Below, piece by piece: positions 43,086 to 50,968 of a stretch of DNA of 64,000 nt (position 1 is its first letter; every line of letters starts with the position of its first letter). The notes under the pieces are model-generated. The model searched no databases and was not told the DNA's origin. It saw nothing but the letters and a program-made list of their open reading frames with translations. Source of the stretch: Pseudoxanthomonas winnipegensis (GTDB taxonomy: Bacteria; Pseudomonadota; Gammaproteobacteria; Xanthomonadales; Xanthomonadaceae); assembly GCF_004283755.1 (NCBI RefSeq), contig NZ_SHMH01000002.1:496001-560000 (forward strand), written 5' to 3'. Made by a program: the position numbers and the translations under genes.

Positions 43086-43516
43086 TGCGGAGTCTCCTAC
43101 CAGCGAAAATCCCAGTGTGCGTAGGCTGTAAAGGGGGCGGTGTGAAGGGGTTAGTCAACGCTCGGCGCCCATTCAAGTTTCAACGAGCTGCGCCGCGACG
43201 GCTCTGTCGACTAATCAGCCCTTCCGGTCCAGCGAGAATCTGCGCGCCGCCGGAGCGGCGCGATCAGCCGGATTGCGGCGCATTTTTATACTCCGGCGCG
43301 AAGCCCAAAATTCTGGCGCGACCTGCGGTGACCGCGGCGCGCCTCTTCGAGCGATACGGTATGCGCGCGGGCAGGATGCCGGAGCTCAAGTCACCTCCTT
43401 CCGGACCACGCTACGCTGGCGCGGCACCGCGACTTTGTTTCGCGGCGCAACCATGAGACGCTCATGCACCGGAGCGGCAACAGTGTGCCGCGGCCGGCGA
43501 TTTACAAGGAGGCGGT
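43086..43516. other. Intergenic spacer with GGCGC repeats and a strong ribosome site
   Basis: A 431-base region between divergent operons. The phased repeat block is listed separately. The lipoprotein gene start at 43517 follows a perfect AAGGAGG. No further gene seen. Confidence 0.6.
43257..43340. repeat. Five GGCGC-centred repeats, second phased array
   Basis: GGCGC cores at 43257, 43277, 43295, 43315 and 43336 in the same direction, with 20, 18, 20 and 21 base spacing. The flanks resemble the array upstream of the Fic gene: ATTGCGGCGCATTTTTATACT-CCGGCGCGAA here versus CCGGCGCATTTATACT there. It lies 180-260 bases upstream of the lipoprotein/effector pair. Confidence 0.65.
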
Positions 43517-44167
43517 ATGCCGACCGGCAAGGGAACAATCCGGATCGCCCTCATGGCAATGGCCATGGTCATGCTGGCGGGCTGCCACGAGCAACCGCAG
43601 CCTCCGACGCCGGCAGGCGAATCCACCACCAAGGAGCCCAGCGACATGCGGACCGTCATCCCGTTGGTGCGTCGGCTTGCGCCGACCGACACAGGCCCGA
43701 TTGAACTGGAGTTCGATGTCCCCGCGCTGCCTGACGATGACACCCCGCCCATCTTCATTGGGGTGCGGGTTGCCGGCCCCGATCCAACGGCGTCGGCCGC
43801 AGTGGCGGATCGTCTGGTGGATGCTGAGGTCTCGTCACGCTTGCATTTGTTCCGTCTCGGACCATCAGGCCCGGTGCCCGTAACGCTGCTGCGCAGCGAT
43901 ACGACGCCTGGGAGCGGGACAGAGCCTCTCAGGCTTCCCCCCGACGGCCAGGTGTCCGGCCTGATGCGCTTCGATGCTGACTACACGACGATGCAGGGTG
44001 CGGGCCTCTTGGAGCAGAACGTCGACTATCGGGATCTCGCCTTTACCTTCGTCCCGGAGCTGGCCGCCGGCCGCTACAGGCTGGAGCTGCAATTCACCGC
44101 GCATCGCCAGACGCTGACAGAAGCGAACGCCGAACTTCTGGTGGCCTATACCGCCAAGGGCAAGTAG
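43517..44167 (+). CDS. Lipoprotein, probable immunity protein for the adjacent XVIPCD effector
   Basis: 216 residues. N-terminal hydrophobic helix ending in MLAGC (Cys23), so it is a lipoprotein of the periplasm. The mature part is acidic with beta-strand character (GPIELEFDVPALPDD, FIGVRVAGPDP, YRLELQFTAHRQTL). No known domain. It has a perfect AAGGAGG ribosome site and ends 12 bases before the effector gene. Immunity proteins of Xanthomonadales type IV effectors are typically lipoproteins encoded beside the effector and act in the periplasm. The assignment rests on that order and localisation. Confidence 0.75.
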   Translation: MPTGKGTIRIALMAMAMVMLAGCHEQPQPPTPAGESTTKEPSDMRTVIPLVRRLAPTDTGPIELEFDVPALPDDDTPPIFIGVRVAGPDPTASAAVADRLVDAEVSSRLHLFRLGPSGPVPVTLLRSDTTPGSGTEPLRLPPDGQVSGLMRFDADYTTMQGAGLLEQNVDYRDLAFTFVPELAAGRYRLELQFTAHRQTLTEANAELLVAYTAKGK

Positions 44168-44179
44168 GAGCAGTACCTC

Positions 44180-45187
44180 GTGGACCAGCAGACGCCCCAC
44201 TACTCCGTCACCATCTACATCGCCGCGCCGGGGACGCCGCTCGTGCGTTCTGGCGGCACCTCGGCCGCTGGCCACATGTACTACGCCATCTCCGATGGCA
44301 AGCAGGAGCGGAGCTACGGATTCGCGCCCAAAGAGCATGGCCGGTCGAGTGGCCCGGGCAAGGTGTATGACACCGACCTAAAGGATTACAAGGACCCCTA
44401 CTATTCCCGCACGATCGAGATCACGAAGGACCAGTACGACAAGCTGCGGGAGTTCGGCAATGATCCTGCCAAGTACAAGTTCGACATGGAGTACAGAGGC
44501 GCGCGCAACAGTTGCATCGACTTCACATGGGGTGCGCTGAATCACGCAGGCCTCCAGCGTCAGACGTTCTTCGGCATCGGCGACAAGGGCTTCGAAGGCG
44601 ACCTCAAGCCGCTGCAGAACATCGACGACATCAAGACCATCAAGGCGCCGTTCCCCGACAGCCCGCTCAATGCGGAACATCAGAACAAGTTGCCCTCGCG
44701 CACCTTCCTGCAGTGGCTGATCACCGAGCAGGAGCAGGGCCGCGACGCCCGCGACATAACGGCTGGCCTGGCGACGGGGCAAGGCAAGGCGGGGCGCACT
44801 GGCCCTCCCGATCCGTTGCTTTCCCAGGCCGAAGAGGCAGTCCGGCGCCTGGAGAAAGGCCTGGGCCGCGACTACGACCAAAGCAGCGCATGCCTGGCGG
44901 CAAGCGCGGCCTGTTTGGCAAAGGAGCACGGGTTCTCCCGGATCGACCACGTGGCCCTCAGTCGGGATATCGGCACGGTCCGCCAGGGCGAGCACATCTT
45001 TGTCGTCCAGGGCGGGCTGAACGATCCCGCGCACCTTCGCGCGCACATGCGCACCGACGATGCGCTGGCCAAGCCGGTGGAGCAATCACTGGCGCAGCTG
45101 CAGACACTGAACGACCCGAAGCATCAACCGCCGGCACCTCAGGTCGTACAGCCGGAGAAGGTTGTTCAGCAACACCGCATGACCTGA
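44180..45187 (+). CDS. Putative antibacterial type IV secretion effector (C-terminal XVIPCD-like domain)
   Basis: 335 residues from GTG 44180 with TAGGAG nine bases upstream. Residues about 211-325 match the XVIPCD, the VirD4-interacting secretion signal of X-T4SS effectors: DPLLSQAEEAVRRLEKG, SSACLAASAACLAKEHGFSRIDHVALS, IFVVQGGLNDPAHLR and PVEQSLAQL. The tail is Gln-rich, as in that class. Residues 1-185 are the toxic part: AAGHMYYAI (His32) and NSCIDFTWGALNHAGL (Cys112) suggest a His/Cys pair as in permuted NlpC/P60-type peptidoglycan hydrolases, although the order and spacing need checking. No signal peptide. No VirB/VirD4 genes are in the window. Confidence 0.8.
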   Translation: MDQQTPHYSVTIYIAAPGTPLVRSGGTSAAGHMYYAISDGKQERSYGFAPKEHGRSSGPGKVYDTDLKDYKDPYYSRTIEITKDQYDKLREFGNDPAKYKFDMEYRGARNSCIDFTWGALNHAGLQRQTFFGIGDKGFEGDLKPLQNIDDIKTIKAPFPDSPLNAEHQNKLPSRTFLQWLITEQEQGRDARDITAGLATGQGKAGRTGPPDPLLSQAEEAVRRLEKGLGRDYDQSSACLAASAACLAKEHGFSRIDHVALSRDIGTVRQGEHIFVVQGGLNDPAHLRAHMRTDDALAKPVEQSLAQLQTLNDPKHQPPAPQVVQPEKVVQQHRMT

Positions 45188-45717
45188 GGCACCCGGCCTG
45201 GGATGGCCTGCCAAGGATCAGCTATCGGACGTGCGCGCCTGCAGCGACCAGATCCGCGCCTTCGCGCCCACAACCAATTACACCGTGCTGGACACCGACG
45301 GCGTCGGCCGCAGCCACACTCGCACCAACCTGCGCCGCTTCTTCGAGGTGGACCGCTACTGCATCGCGCACGCAGCCATCGCGAGGCTGCCGAAGGATGG
45401 CAAGATGACCGGCAAGGACGTGGCCCCGAGCGGTCAAACAGTACAAGATCGATGTGGACAAGGTGAATTTGGACGGGGCGAAATTTAGAGTAAAAAGGCA
45501 GCTCTACACCTGCCTTTATTTGCATAGCGCGCTATTGCGTATTGTTCAAGCCTGCCGCCAATACCAATTGAGCTTGCGTTGGCTTAATTCGGAAACTTAC
45601 TTGTTCAGCTTAAAGGTTGGGAGCTCTGGGTTCATGTAAGCTCGAGGCGCCGGGCCTTAGCTGAGTGATGTGCCAGCTATTGCTTTTAAGAAAAATCATA
45701 CCTGAAGGGGTTTCGAG
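45188..45717. other. Junction: aceE remnant then A+T-rich spacer
   Basis: Contains the aceE pseudogene (45229-45480) and about 240 bases of lower GC (45481-45717) with an AAGGGG ribosome site at its end. Reading frames in the second part are short and without recognisable content. Confidence 0.65.
45229..45480 (+). pseudogene. aceE: Second, decayed copy of the 3' end of aceE
   Basis: Matches 36490-36740 over 252 bases with about 29 mismatches and one inserted base by hand count (near 88% identity). The translation DQIRAFAPTTNYTVLDTDG, NLRRFFEVDRYCIAHAAIA and KMTGKDV is plainly AceE until the inserted base at about 45427. There is no start and no stop equivalent (GGCGAAA where aceE has GGCGTGA). 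Same direction as aceE. It marks one edge of the accessory region whose other edge is the true aceE end. Confidence 0.92.
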
Positions 45718-46842
45718 ATGTTTAAGGCGATAGGCGTTGATTTTGATGGGCGAATTAATGCTTGGTGTGTGACCGCCCAATGCAGCTACGCTTGGTTCCT
45801 TGAGGCCGTAAGCGGCTCCGAAGCAAATTTTGAAATTCAACGCGCCGTGATCAAAGGGCGCAAAGCTTATGCCACATTGCGTGAAGATTTGCGAAAGGGA
45901 TGCGTTTTGCCGCCTATCGTTTTGGCCGAGGCCGGGGGGGGTATCAGTCCTCTGGAGGGTGAGAACGTCAAGTCGTTGGATTCGCTGTCCTCAGAGCTGA
46001 AAATGCTTAGGGGTGATGCCGTATATATAATTGACGGGCTTCAAAGAACAAATGCTATCCGTCAGACAATGGCCGAACTAGATGGAAGTGATAGAGAGCA
46101 ATTTCTATCACGCCAGTTACGCGTTGAGTGCTGGCTCGGAGCGAGCTTCGGGGCTATTGCCTATAGGATGTTGCTGCTTAACGCGGGGCAGCGGCCTATG
46201 TCAATGAAACACCAAATTGAAGTTCTTAGCTCGCGCCTTGGCCATGAACTTAGCAACATACCGGGCGTCGAGATATTTACTGTGGGTGACGCTCGTCGGC
46301 GGTTTAGACCTGGTCAGTTCCAGTTAGCCAAGCTCTCGATGGCTTTTCAGGCGTGGTTGCAGGGGCAGCCAAACGTAGATGTGCGCAACGTGGTCATGGA
46401 GGAGTTGCTCGCGGAAGGCGCCGTCGAAACACTCGGCAGTTCAGTGGGGTCGAATGGAAGTGGCCCTGGATTTAAGAAGATTTTCGAATGGGTTGTGGAG
46501 ATGGATAGAGCGCTTGGGGGCGATTATCTTCATTTCTTCGGCAACGAAACCGTGCTCCAAGGGTTCTGTGCTGCAGTTGGGAGTTCTGAGCGGCATCCGA
46601 AGATTGCGGATCGGGTTTGGCCGGCGCTTGAGTCATTACGCGAGGAGGCGCGAAGAACCTCTGCACAAGACGTCCTGGGCGTCGAGGTCTTTACATCTCT
46701 AAGGACTGGCTTCGACGTAAGCAAAATCAATGTTGGATCTGCGACGCGCGAACTGGTTTTCGGTGCATTTCAAGAACAATTTTTTTCCGGGGGCCTGCGT
46801 TCAATGGTGGAGTGCTGGGAGATTGCGGCTTCGAGGATTTAA
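45718..46842 (+). CDS. DGQHR/DndB-like protein of unknown function, first of a two-gene module
   Basis: 374 residues. It has IKGRKAYATLREDLRKGCVLPPIVLA followed by YIIDGLQRTNAI (residues 103-114). This matches the DGQHR-type motif of DndB-like and DUF262-like proteins of DNA phosphorothioation and defence systems. A further block LLLNAGQRPMS (152-162) resembles the N-x-G-x-x-x-x-S element of that group. The C-terminal 200 residues are helical. The gene is in A+T-richer DNA. A three-base gap leads to the next gene, so the two are one operon. Confidence 0.7.
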   Translation: MFKAIGVDFDGRINAWCVTAQCSYAWFLEAVSGSEANFEIQRAVIKGRKAYATLREDLRKGCVLPPIVLAEAGGGISPLEGENVKSLDSLSSELKMLRGDAVYIIDGLQRTNAIRQTMAELDGSDREQFLSRQLRVECWLGASFGAIAYRMLLLNAGQRPMSMKHQIEVLSSRLGHELSNIPGVEIFTVGDARRRFRPGQFQLAKLSMAFQAWLQGQPNVDVRNVVMEELLAEGAVETLGSSVGSNGSGPGFKKIFEWVVEMDRALGGDYLHFFGNETVLQGFCAAVGSSERHPKIADRVWPALESLREEARRTSAQDVLGVEVFTSLRTGFDVSKINVGSATRELVFGAFQEQFFSGGLRSMVECWEIAASRI

Positions 46843-46845
46843 TTT

Positions 46846-47913
46846 ATGCCTTTACCTAACCATGTTGCGCAGGCGCTCGGCTGTGATGTGGATATTGAGC
46901 GCGGAGAGTTCGAAGGTCTTCTTGAATCCCTGCCGGGTGAAGCTTTGCCGTGGCTTTTGCGCGATCAACAGGCTCGCGAGGAGTTCATCGGATGCTGTTT
47001 TGGTGATATCCAACTCGTCAGCTTGAAAATTTGCGATGTGGTAGAGGTCATTGATAGCTACGAGTATCGAAGGCTCGTCGAATTTTCTGGTGGGGTAAGA
47101 GAGCTCATTGCTTTTCCAGCCGTTCTCGATGAGACAAAAACACTTCCAACTGGGGCATCCACCTCCTTAGCGAAGGCATGGTTGTCCGCGGAGATGTTGC
47201 TCTCAAAGGATGGGCTTGAAATACCAATTGAATTTCTCGGCCAACTACTAATTATCGATACTCTCATAGAGAGTGAATTGCGATCGTCTGATCTCGTCGA
47301 GCTTTCGGTCGCGTTATCCGGCTATCGAGTTAAACTGGCTGCTTTGAGTGTTGCTGCTCCGGCGTGGTCAAAATTCACTCGTTTTGATGTGCAGCAGGGG
47401 GCACTTGCGACGCAGTCGACGTTGATGGCCGGTCGCCTGCTCACCGAAGTACTGTCTGAGGTAAGAGTTAGGTGGCGATTCGTATCGATATACAGAATTT
47501 TTGAAGCCGCATATCTTGTTAACGTAAAAGAGCGGCTGCTTGCGGACTTTATGAGTAGGCCAAATGAAGTACTAGCTGCCGCTCAGGAGGCGTTGGCATC
47601 AGAGTTAGCTAGCTTCCAAAAGGTTGTCGTGGAGGGGAGGCTCTCTGCGCACTTTGACTTGGTGCGTCAGGCGGTAGATGCTGATAAGGAAAATAAATTT
47701 CTCCACGCGATTAAAAGATCTCTCTATAGATCTAAACTTTCCGCTCATGAGAAAGGCGTTGCCTATTGCTACAAGGTGCGGTGTGCGATCGTGCACGCTG
47801 GTCAGCATGACGTTGTTTTTGATCGATTTGACGACGCCGAGGCCGGCGTTAATTTGCTTGTTCCGCTATTAGAGCCAGCGATTCTCGATCTTCTTGGGCT
47901 TAGGGCCGCCTGA
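46846..47913 (+). CDS. Protein with C-terminal HEPN-like Rx4H motif, second of the two-gene module
   Basis: 355 residues, mostly helical. Near the C-terminus KVRCAIVHAGQ (Arg312, His317) gives the Rx4H motif of HEPN ribonucleases, preceded by a helical segment with AHEKGVAYCY. The N-terminal 250 residues show no known domain; FGDIQLVSLKICDVVEVIDSYEY and WRFVSIYRIFEAAYLV are helices with aromatic residues. HEPN proteins in such gene pairs are often RNA-cutting effectors held in check or triggered by a partner. Low GC and codon use differ from the host genes. Confidence 0.6.
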   Translation: MPLPNHVAQALGCDVDIERGEFEGLLESLPGEALPWLLRDQQAREEFIGCCFGDIQLVSLKICDVVEVIDSYEYRRLVEFSGGVRELIAFPAVLDETKTLPTGASTSLAKAWLSAEMLLSKDGLEIPIEFLGQLLIIDTLIESELRSSDLVELSVALSGYRVKLAALSVAAPAWSKFTRFDVQQGALATQSTLMAGRLLTEVLSEVRVRWRFVSIYRIFEAAYLVNVKERLLADFMSRPNEVLAAAQEALASELASFQKVVVEGRLSAHFDLVRQAVDADKENKFLHAIKRSLYRSKLSAHEKGVAYCYKVRCAIVHAGQHDVVFDRFDDAEAGVNLLVPLLEPAILDLLGLRAA

Positions 47914-48190
47914 AGCTCAGCAAGCGGTCACGGCGGAAACATGGTTCGATGTCGGCGAAGAAGCAGGGCTGCCGATCATTGCCACGCTGCAGAAGGTGCT
48001 GGGGCGCGCCGGGCGGATCCAGGCGGGGTGGTCGAGGCATGGGCGATCCTTTGCATCCGAGGTGCCGTTAGCGTTTCACCCGTGCATGGTCAGTAGAATC
48101 GGGCGATGGCTGGGCTCCATTTAGGAAATGGTGCACTCTGCCCCCGGTTTCAATGCCGGCAAGCAACGGGAACGCACCCTCCTGCCGGCA
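47914..48190. other. GC-rich stretch between A+T-rich genes, no gene assigned
   Basis: About 277 bases; the first 150 are GC-rich like the host genome, unlike both neighbours. A frame there reads VTAETWFDVGEEAGLPIIATLQKVLGRAGRIQ, which may be a gene remnant. I cannot match it to a family. The rest holds only CGGGAACGCACCCTCC-like text before the methyltransferase stop. Confidence 0.4.
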
Positions 48191-49546
48191 TTAGCCAGGA
48201 TGGTGGCTTTCTGCTGCGATATTCTGGTCCCCATTTTGCGCTTGATTGGTTCGCGCAAAATCGATGTGAACCTGCTGCGGATTGGGGTTTTTTCTATTGC
48301 GCTGAGCGATAGGGCTGATGATTCCCCAATGCCGCGCAGCCTCGGCTGTACTAAGTCTCAGCAATGCCTCGTCGCCCATAGAAAGGGAGCGCTTCGGGCG
48401 CACAGCTTTCATGCCGAGCGCCTTGAGAACCGAAGTGGCAACCGCGCGAGCAAGCGGAGGGGGAACCGAATTGCCGATTTGGCGCGCACCATGCCACTTG
48501 GTCTCGTTGAAACGAAACCAATCTGGGAAGCCATGCAGGCGCGCCATCTCCCGAACGGTGATACACCGGTTCCACTTGTAATGGATCGGGCGCGGGCTAG
48601 TGAAAGCTCCCCTTGCGGAGTCCGTGCCGGCTCGGAGGGTATTACTTACGCCTGTTGGCGAGAGCTTGAGAAACCTAGAAACTGGCTCAACTTCGCCAGG
48701 AGTGGTCTCGCCGAATCGTTTCCTCGACAGCTCGGTGTGCTCGGATCGCATGCTTGAGGTGAGTAGGAGCGGATCCCACTCGCGGCGGTAGCCGAAATAC
48801 CAACCCCTATCATCAGCGCAACGGATTATCTGAGCGTAATCATTCAGCTTCGCCCACCGCCTGACGCGGACTTCGTCGGTGAACTTGAGTTCGTCGAAAC
48901 GCTCCGCATCTGGAAGGTCTTCTAATGCGCTCTTGCATGTAGGCCCGAAAGGAAGCTCGCCAGGCATCGTTCCCGGCTTCGCAGTGATGGGAGACGGATA
49001 CTCGGGGACTCTTAGGCCCTTTTTTGCTCCCAGCAAAAACAGCCTTTGCCGATCTTGTGGGACGCCATACATGCAGGCGTTGAGCACCTTCCAGTCATTA
49101 ACCACGTCGTAGCCCGCAGCATCGAATGTCTCGATAATCTCCTCGAGAAACTTTCGGTGCTTTCCGACGGTGAGGCCTTTTACATTTTCGAAAACGAAAT
49201 AGTTGGCGTCGAGCTCACTAACCAGGCGCACGAAATCCTTAACGAGCGAATTGCGTGGATCGTCGAGGGCGCGCTGCCCGATGAGCGAAAATCCCTGGCA
49301 AGGGGCTCCCCCAAAGACAACATCGATTTTCTTACCCTTCAAGTTGGCGGCCGCCCGAATTTGTTCACCCGTCAAGGCGGTGACCGAGCGGGGGATGACC
49401 GCGCAATTCGGGAAGTTGTACGCATGAACTGCTGCGTGCACAGGGTCGATTTCGACCGCTGCGACTACATCGAAGCCCGCTTGTTCGAAGCCAAGGCTTA
49501 GGCCGCCTGCTCCCGCGAAAAGATCGATCCCGATAGGTCTGCTCAT
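48191..49546 (-). CDS. DNA cytosine-5 methyltransferase (type II modification enzyme)
   Basis: 451 residues with the C5-methyltransferase motifs in order: IDLFAGAGGLSLGF (I, SAM binding), VFGGAPCQGFSLIGQR (IV, catalytic Cys), FVFENVKGL (VI), QDRQRLFLLG (VIII), a target-recognition region about 190-310, and GNSVPPPLARAV (X). The C-terminus after about residue 385 is an extra 65-residue tail rich in Arg, Asn and Gln. It is divergent from the vsr-endonuclease pair. The recognition sequence cannot be read from this. Confidence 0.95.
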   Translation of the reverse strand: MSRPIGIDLFAGAGGLSLGFEQAGFDVVAAVEIDPVHAAVHAYNFPNCAVIPRSVTALTGEQIRAAANLKGKKIDVVFGGAPCQGFSLIGQRALDDPRNSLVKDFVRLVSELDANYFVFENVKGLTVGKHRKFLEEIIETFDAAGYDVVNDWKVLNACMYGVPQDRQRLFLLGAKKGLRVPEYPSPITAKPGTMPGELPFGPTCKSALEDLPDAERFDELKFTDEVRVRRWAKLNDYAQIIRCADDRGWYFGYRREWDPLLLTSSMRSEHTELSRKRFGETTPGEVEPVSRFLKLSPTGVSNTLRAGTDSARGAFTSPRPIHYKWNRCITVREMARLHGFPDWFRFNETKWHGARQIGNSVPPPLARAVATSVLKALGMKAVRPKRSLSMGDEALLRLSTAEAARHWGIISPIAQRNRKNPNPQQVHIDFARTNQAQNGDQNIAAESHHPG

Positions 49547-49679
49547 GAGGGGAAGTATAGAGTGAAGTCTGGTCGTTGTCGATCGGAAGAGTCTGCAAAC
49601 CTTGTAGCCGAACGACTCGGTCGTGCTGCTATGCTGGCATGTGTCGATCTCAGAAGTTGCGACCGTGTGAGGCGTCTCG

Positions 49680-50132
49680 ATGGATAGACTGAGTCAAGAG
49701 CATCGCAGCTGGCTGATGGCTCGAATTCCTGCGAAGAACACCAAGCCGGAGCTCGCCGTCCGTTCGATGCTCCATCGGCTAGGCTACCGTTTTCGCCTTC
49801 ACAAGCGGGATCTTCCTGGGTCGCCTGATGTGGTCCTTGCCGGACGCGGTGCAGTGGTGTTCGTGCATGGATGCTTCTGGCACGGCCATGCTTGCAAGAG
49901 AGATAAGATGCCGAAATCGCGCACCGACTACTGGCTTCCGAAGATCGACGCGAACCGGGAGCGGGATTTGCGTAAGCGAAGGCAACTAGCTGCACTTGGG
50001 TGGAGAGTAGTGGTCGTATGGGAGTGCGAGCTAAAATATCCGGAACGACTGGCGCGCAAGCTCGAACGCCTGTTGGGCCGTGAAAAGTTAAAGGCCGGGC
50101 AATTGAAGAGGAATGTACGTGACCGCGAGTAA
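49680..50132 (+). CDS. vsr: Very short patch repair endonuclease Vsr
   Basis: 150 residues. Diagnostic text: RSWLMARIPAKNTKPELAVRSMLHRLGYRFRLHKRDLPGSPDVVL (PD-(D/E)XK-like core with catalytic Asp in SPDVVL) and VFVHGCFWHGHACKRDKMPKSRTDYWLPKI (zinc and aromatic wedge residues). It nicks DNA next to T:G mismatches that arise when 5-methylcytosine deaminates, offsetting the mutagenic effect of the neighbouring methyltransferase. Its last 20 bases overlap the next gene. Confidence 0.95.
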   Translation: MDRLSQEHRSWLMARIPAKNTKPELAVRSMLHRLGYRFRLHKRDLPGSPDVVLAGRGAVVFVHGCFWHGHACKRDKMPKSRTDYWLPKIDANRERDLRKRRQLAALGWRVVVVWECELKYPERLARKLERLLGREKLKAGQLKRNVRDRE

Positions 50133-50925
50133 GAAGCCTAATCGATATTCCGAGATAATTGGCGAGGTATTTCGCAATAACTACCGGGTCGGTGCGTGCA
50201 CGGTGGCTTTCGAGCGGGACGAGTTCGTGGCCGCAGCGGAGCGTCGCGGAGTGGTTCTCCCCAAGAATCTTGGGGATGCGATTTATTCCTTTAAGTATCG
50301 CAGCCCGCTCCCGGAAGCGATCGTAGAGACCGCGCCGGAAGGTTTCGAGTGGGGTATTTATGGCGCGGGGCGCGCGCGCTACGAGTTCCGATTGAAGCGA
50401 CCGCTTTCTATCGTCCCCAGGCAGAATCAGCTCATCGTTAAGATTCCGGACGCTACTCCTGAGATTATCTCCGCTAACGCACTTGGCGATGAGCAGGCGC
50501 TGCTGGCGAAGGTCAGATACAATCGATTGATCGACATATTTCTTGGCATCACTGTATCTTCGCTTCAAAATCACTTGAGAACGACCGTAAAATCAATCGG
50601 TCAAATCGAGATCGATGAGCTATATGTTGGGTTGGACAGAAATGGTGCCCAGTATGTAGTGCCCGTACAGGCGAAGGGCGGAAAAGATAAGCATGGCAGG
50701 CAACAAACGGAGCAAGATATCGAATGTTGCCGAGAGAAGTTTCCGTTTCTCATATGCCGCCCCGTATCCGCTCAATTTATTAGCTCGAACAAGATCGCCA
50801 TGTTCGAGCTCGCTGTTCAGGACGATGAGATAAAAGTGGTGTCTGAGGAGCATTATGAGCTTGTGCCGTCCGCAGAAATTTCCGTCGGCGACCTAGACAT
50901 CTACAAAAACAGAAGGCGAGTCTAA
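50113..50925 (+). CDS. Putative type II restriction endonuclease
   Basis: 270 residues. A possible PD-(D/E)XK core lies at EIDELYVGLDRNGAQYVVPVQAKGG (Asp168/Glu169, Gln186-Ala-Lys188), where a Gln replaces the usual Glu of the ExK motif. The N-terminus has IIGEVFRNNYRVGACTVAFERDEFV. Position next to vsr and opposite the cytosine methyltransferase, with a 20-base overlap, is the main evidence that it is the restriction partner. An alternative GTG start lies at 50119. A+T-rich like the other genes of this block. No close family is recognised. Confidence 0.75.
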   Translation: MYVTASKKPNRYSEIIGEVFRNNYRVGACTVAFERDEFVAAAERRGVVLPKNLGDAIYSFKYRSPLPEAIVETAPEGFEWGIYGAGRARYEFRLKRPLSIVPRQNQLIVKIPDATPEIISANALGDEQALLAKVRYNRLIDIFLGITVSSLQNHLRTTVKSIGQIEIDELYVGLDRNGAQYVVPVQAKGGKDKHGRQQTEQDIECCREKFPFLICRPVSAQFISSNKIAMFELAVQDDEIKVVSEEHYELVPSAEISVGDLDIYKNRRRV

Positions 50926-50968
50926 TAAATTGCGGTAGCTATGAGTCCTAAAGGGCTTGCCCTTAAGC

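Noticed and set aside
44378-45085. A 235-codon open frame opposite the effector gene
   Set aside because: No motif or start signal, while the plus strand has the XVIPCD pattern and a lipoprotein partner.
36744-45228. A site-specific integrative element with integrase
   Set aside because: No integrase, recombinase or excisionase gene is visible in the segment; only the duplicated aceE end supports acquisition, so it is reported as such and not as a defined element.
45610-45840. A short minus-strand frame overlapping the start of the DGQHR-like gene
   Set aside because: No ribosome site or motif; it overlaps a gene with good start signals on the other strand.
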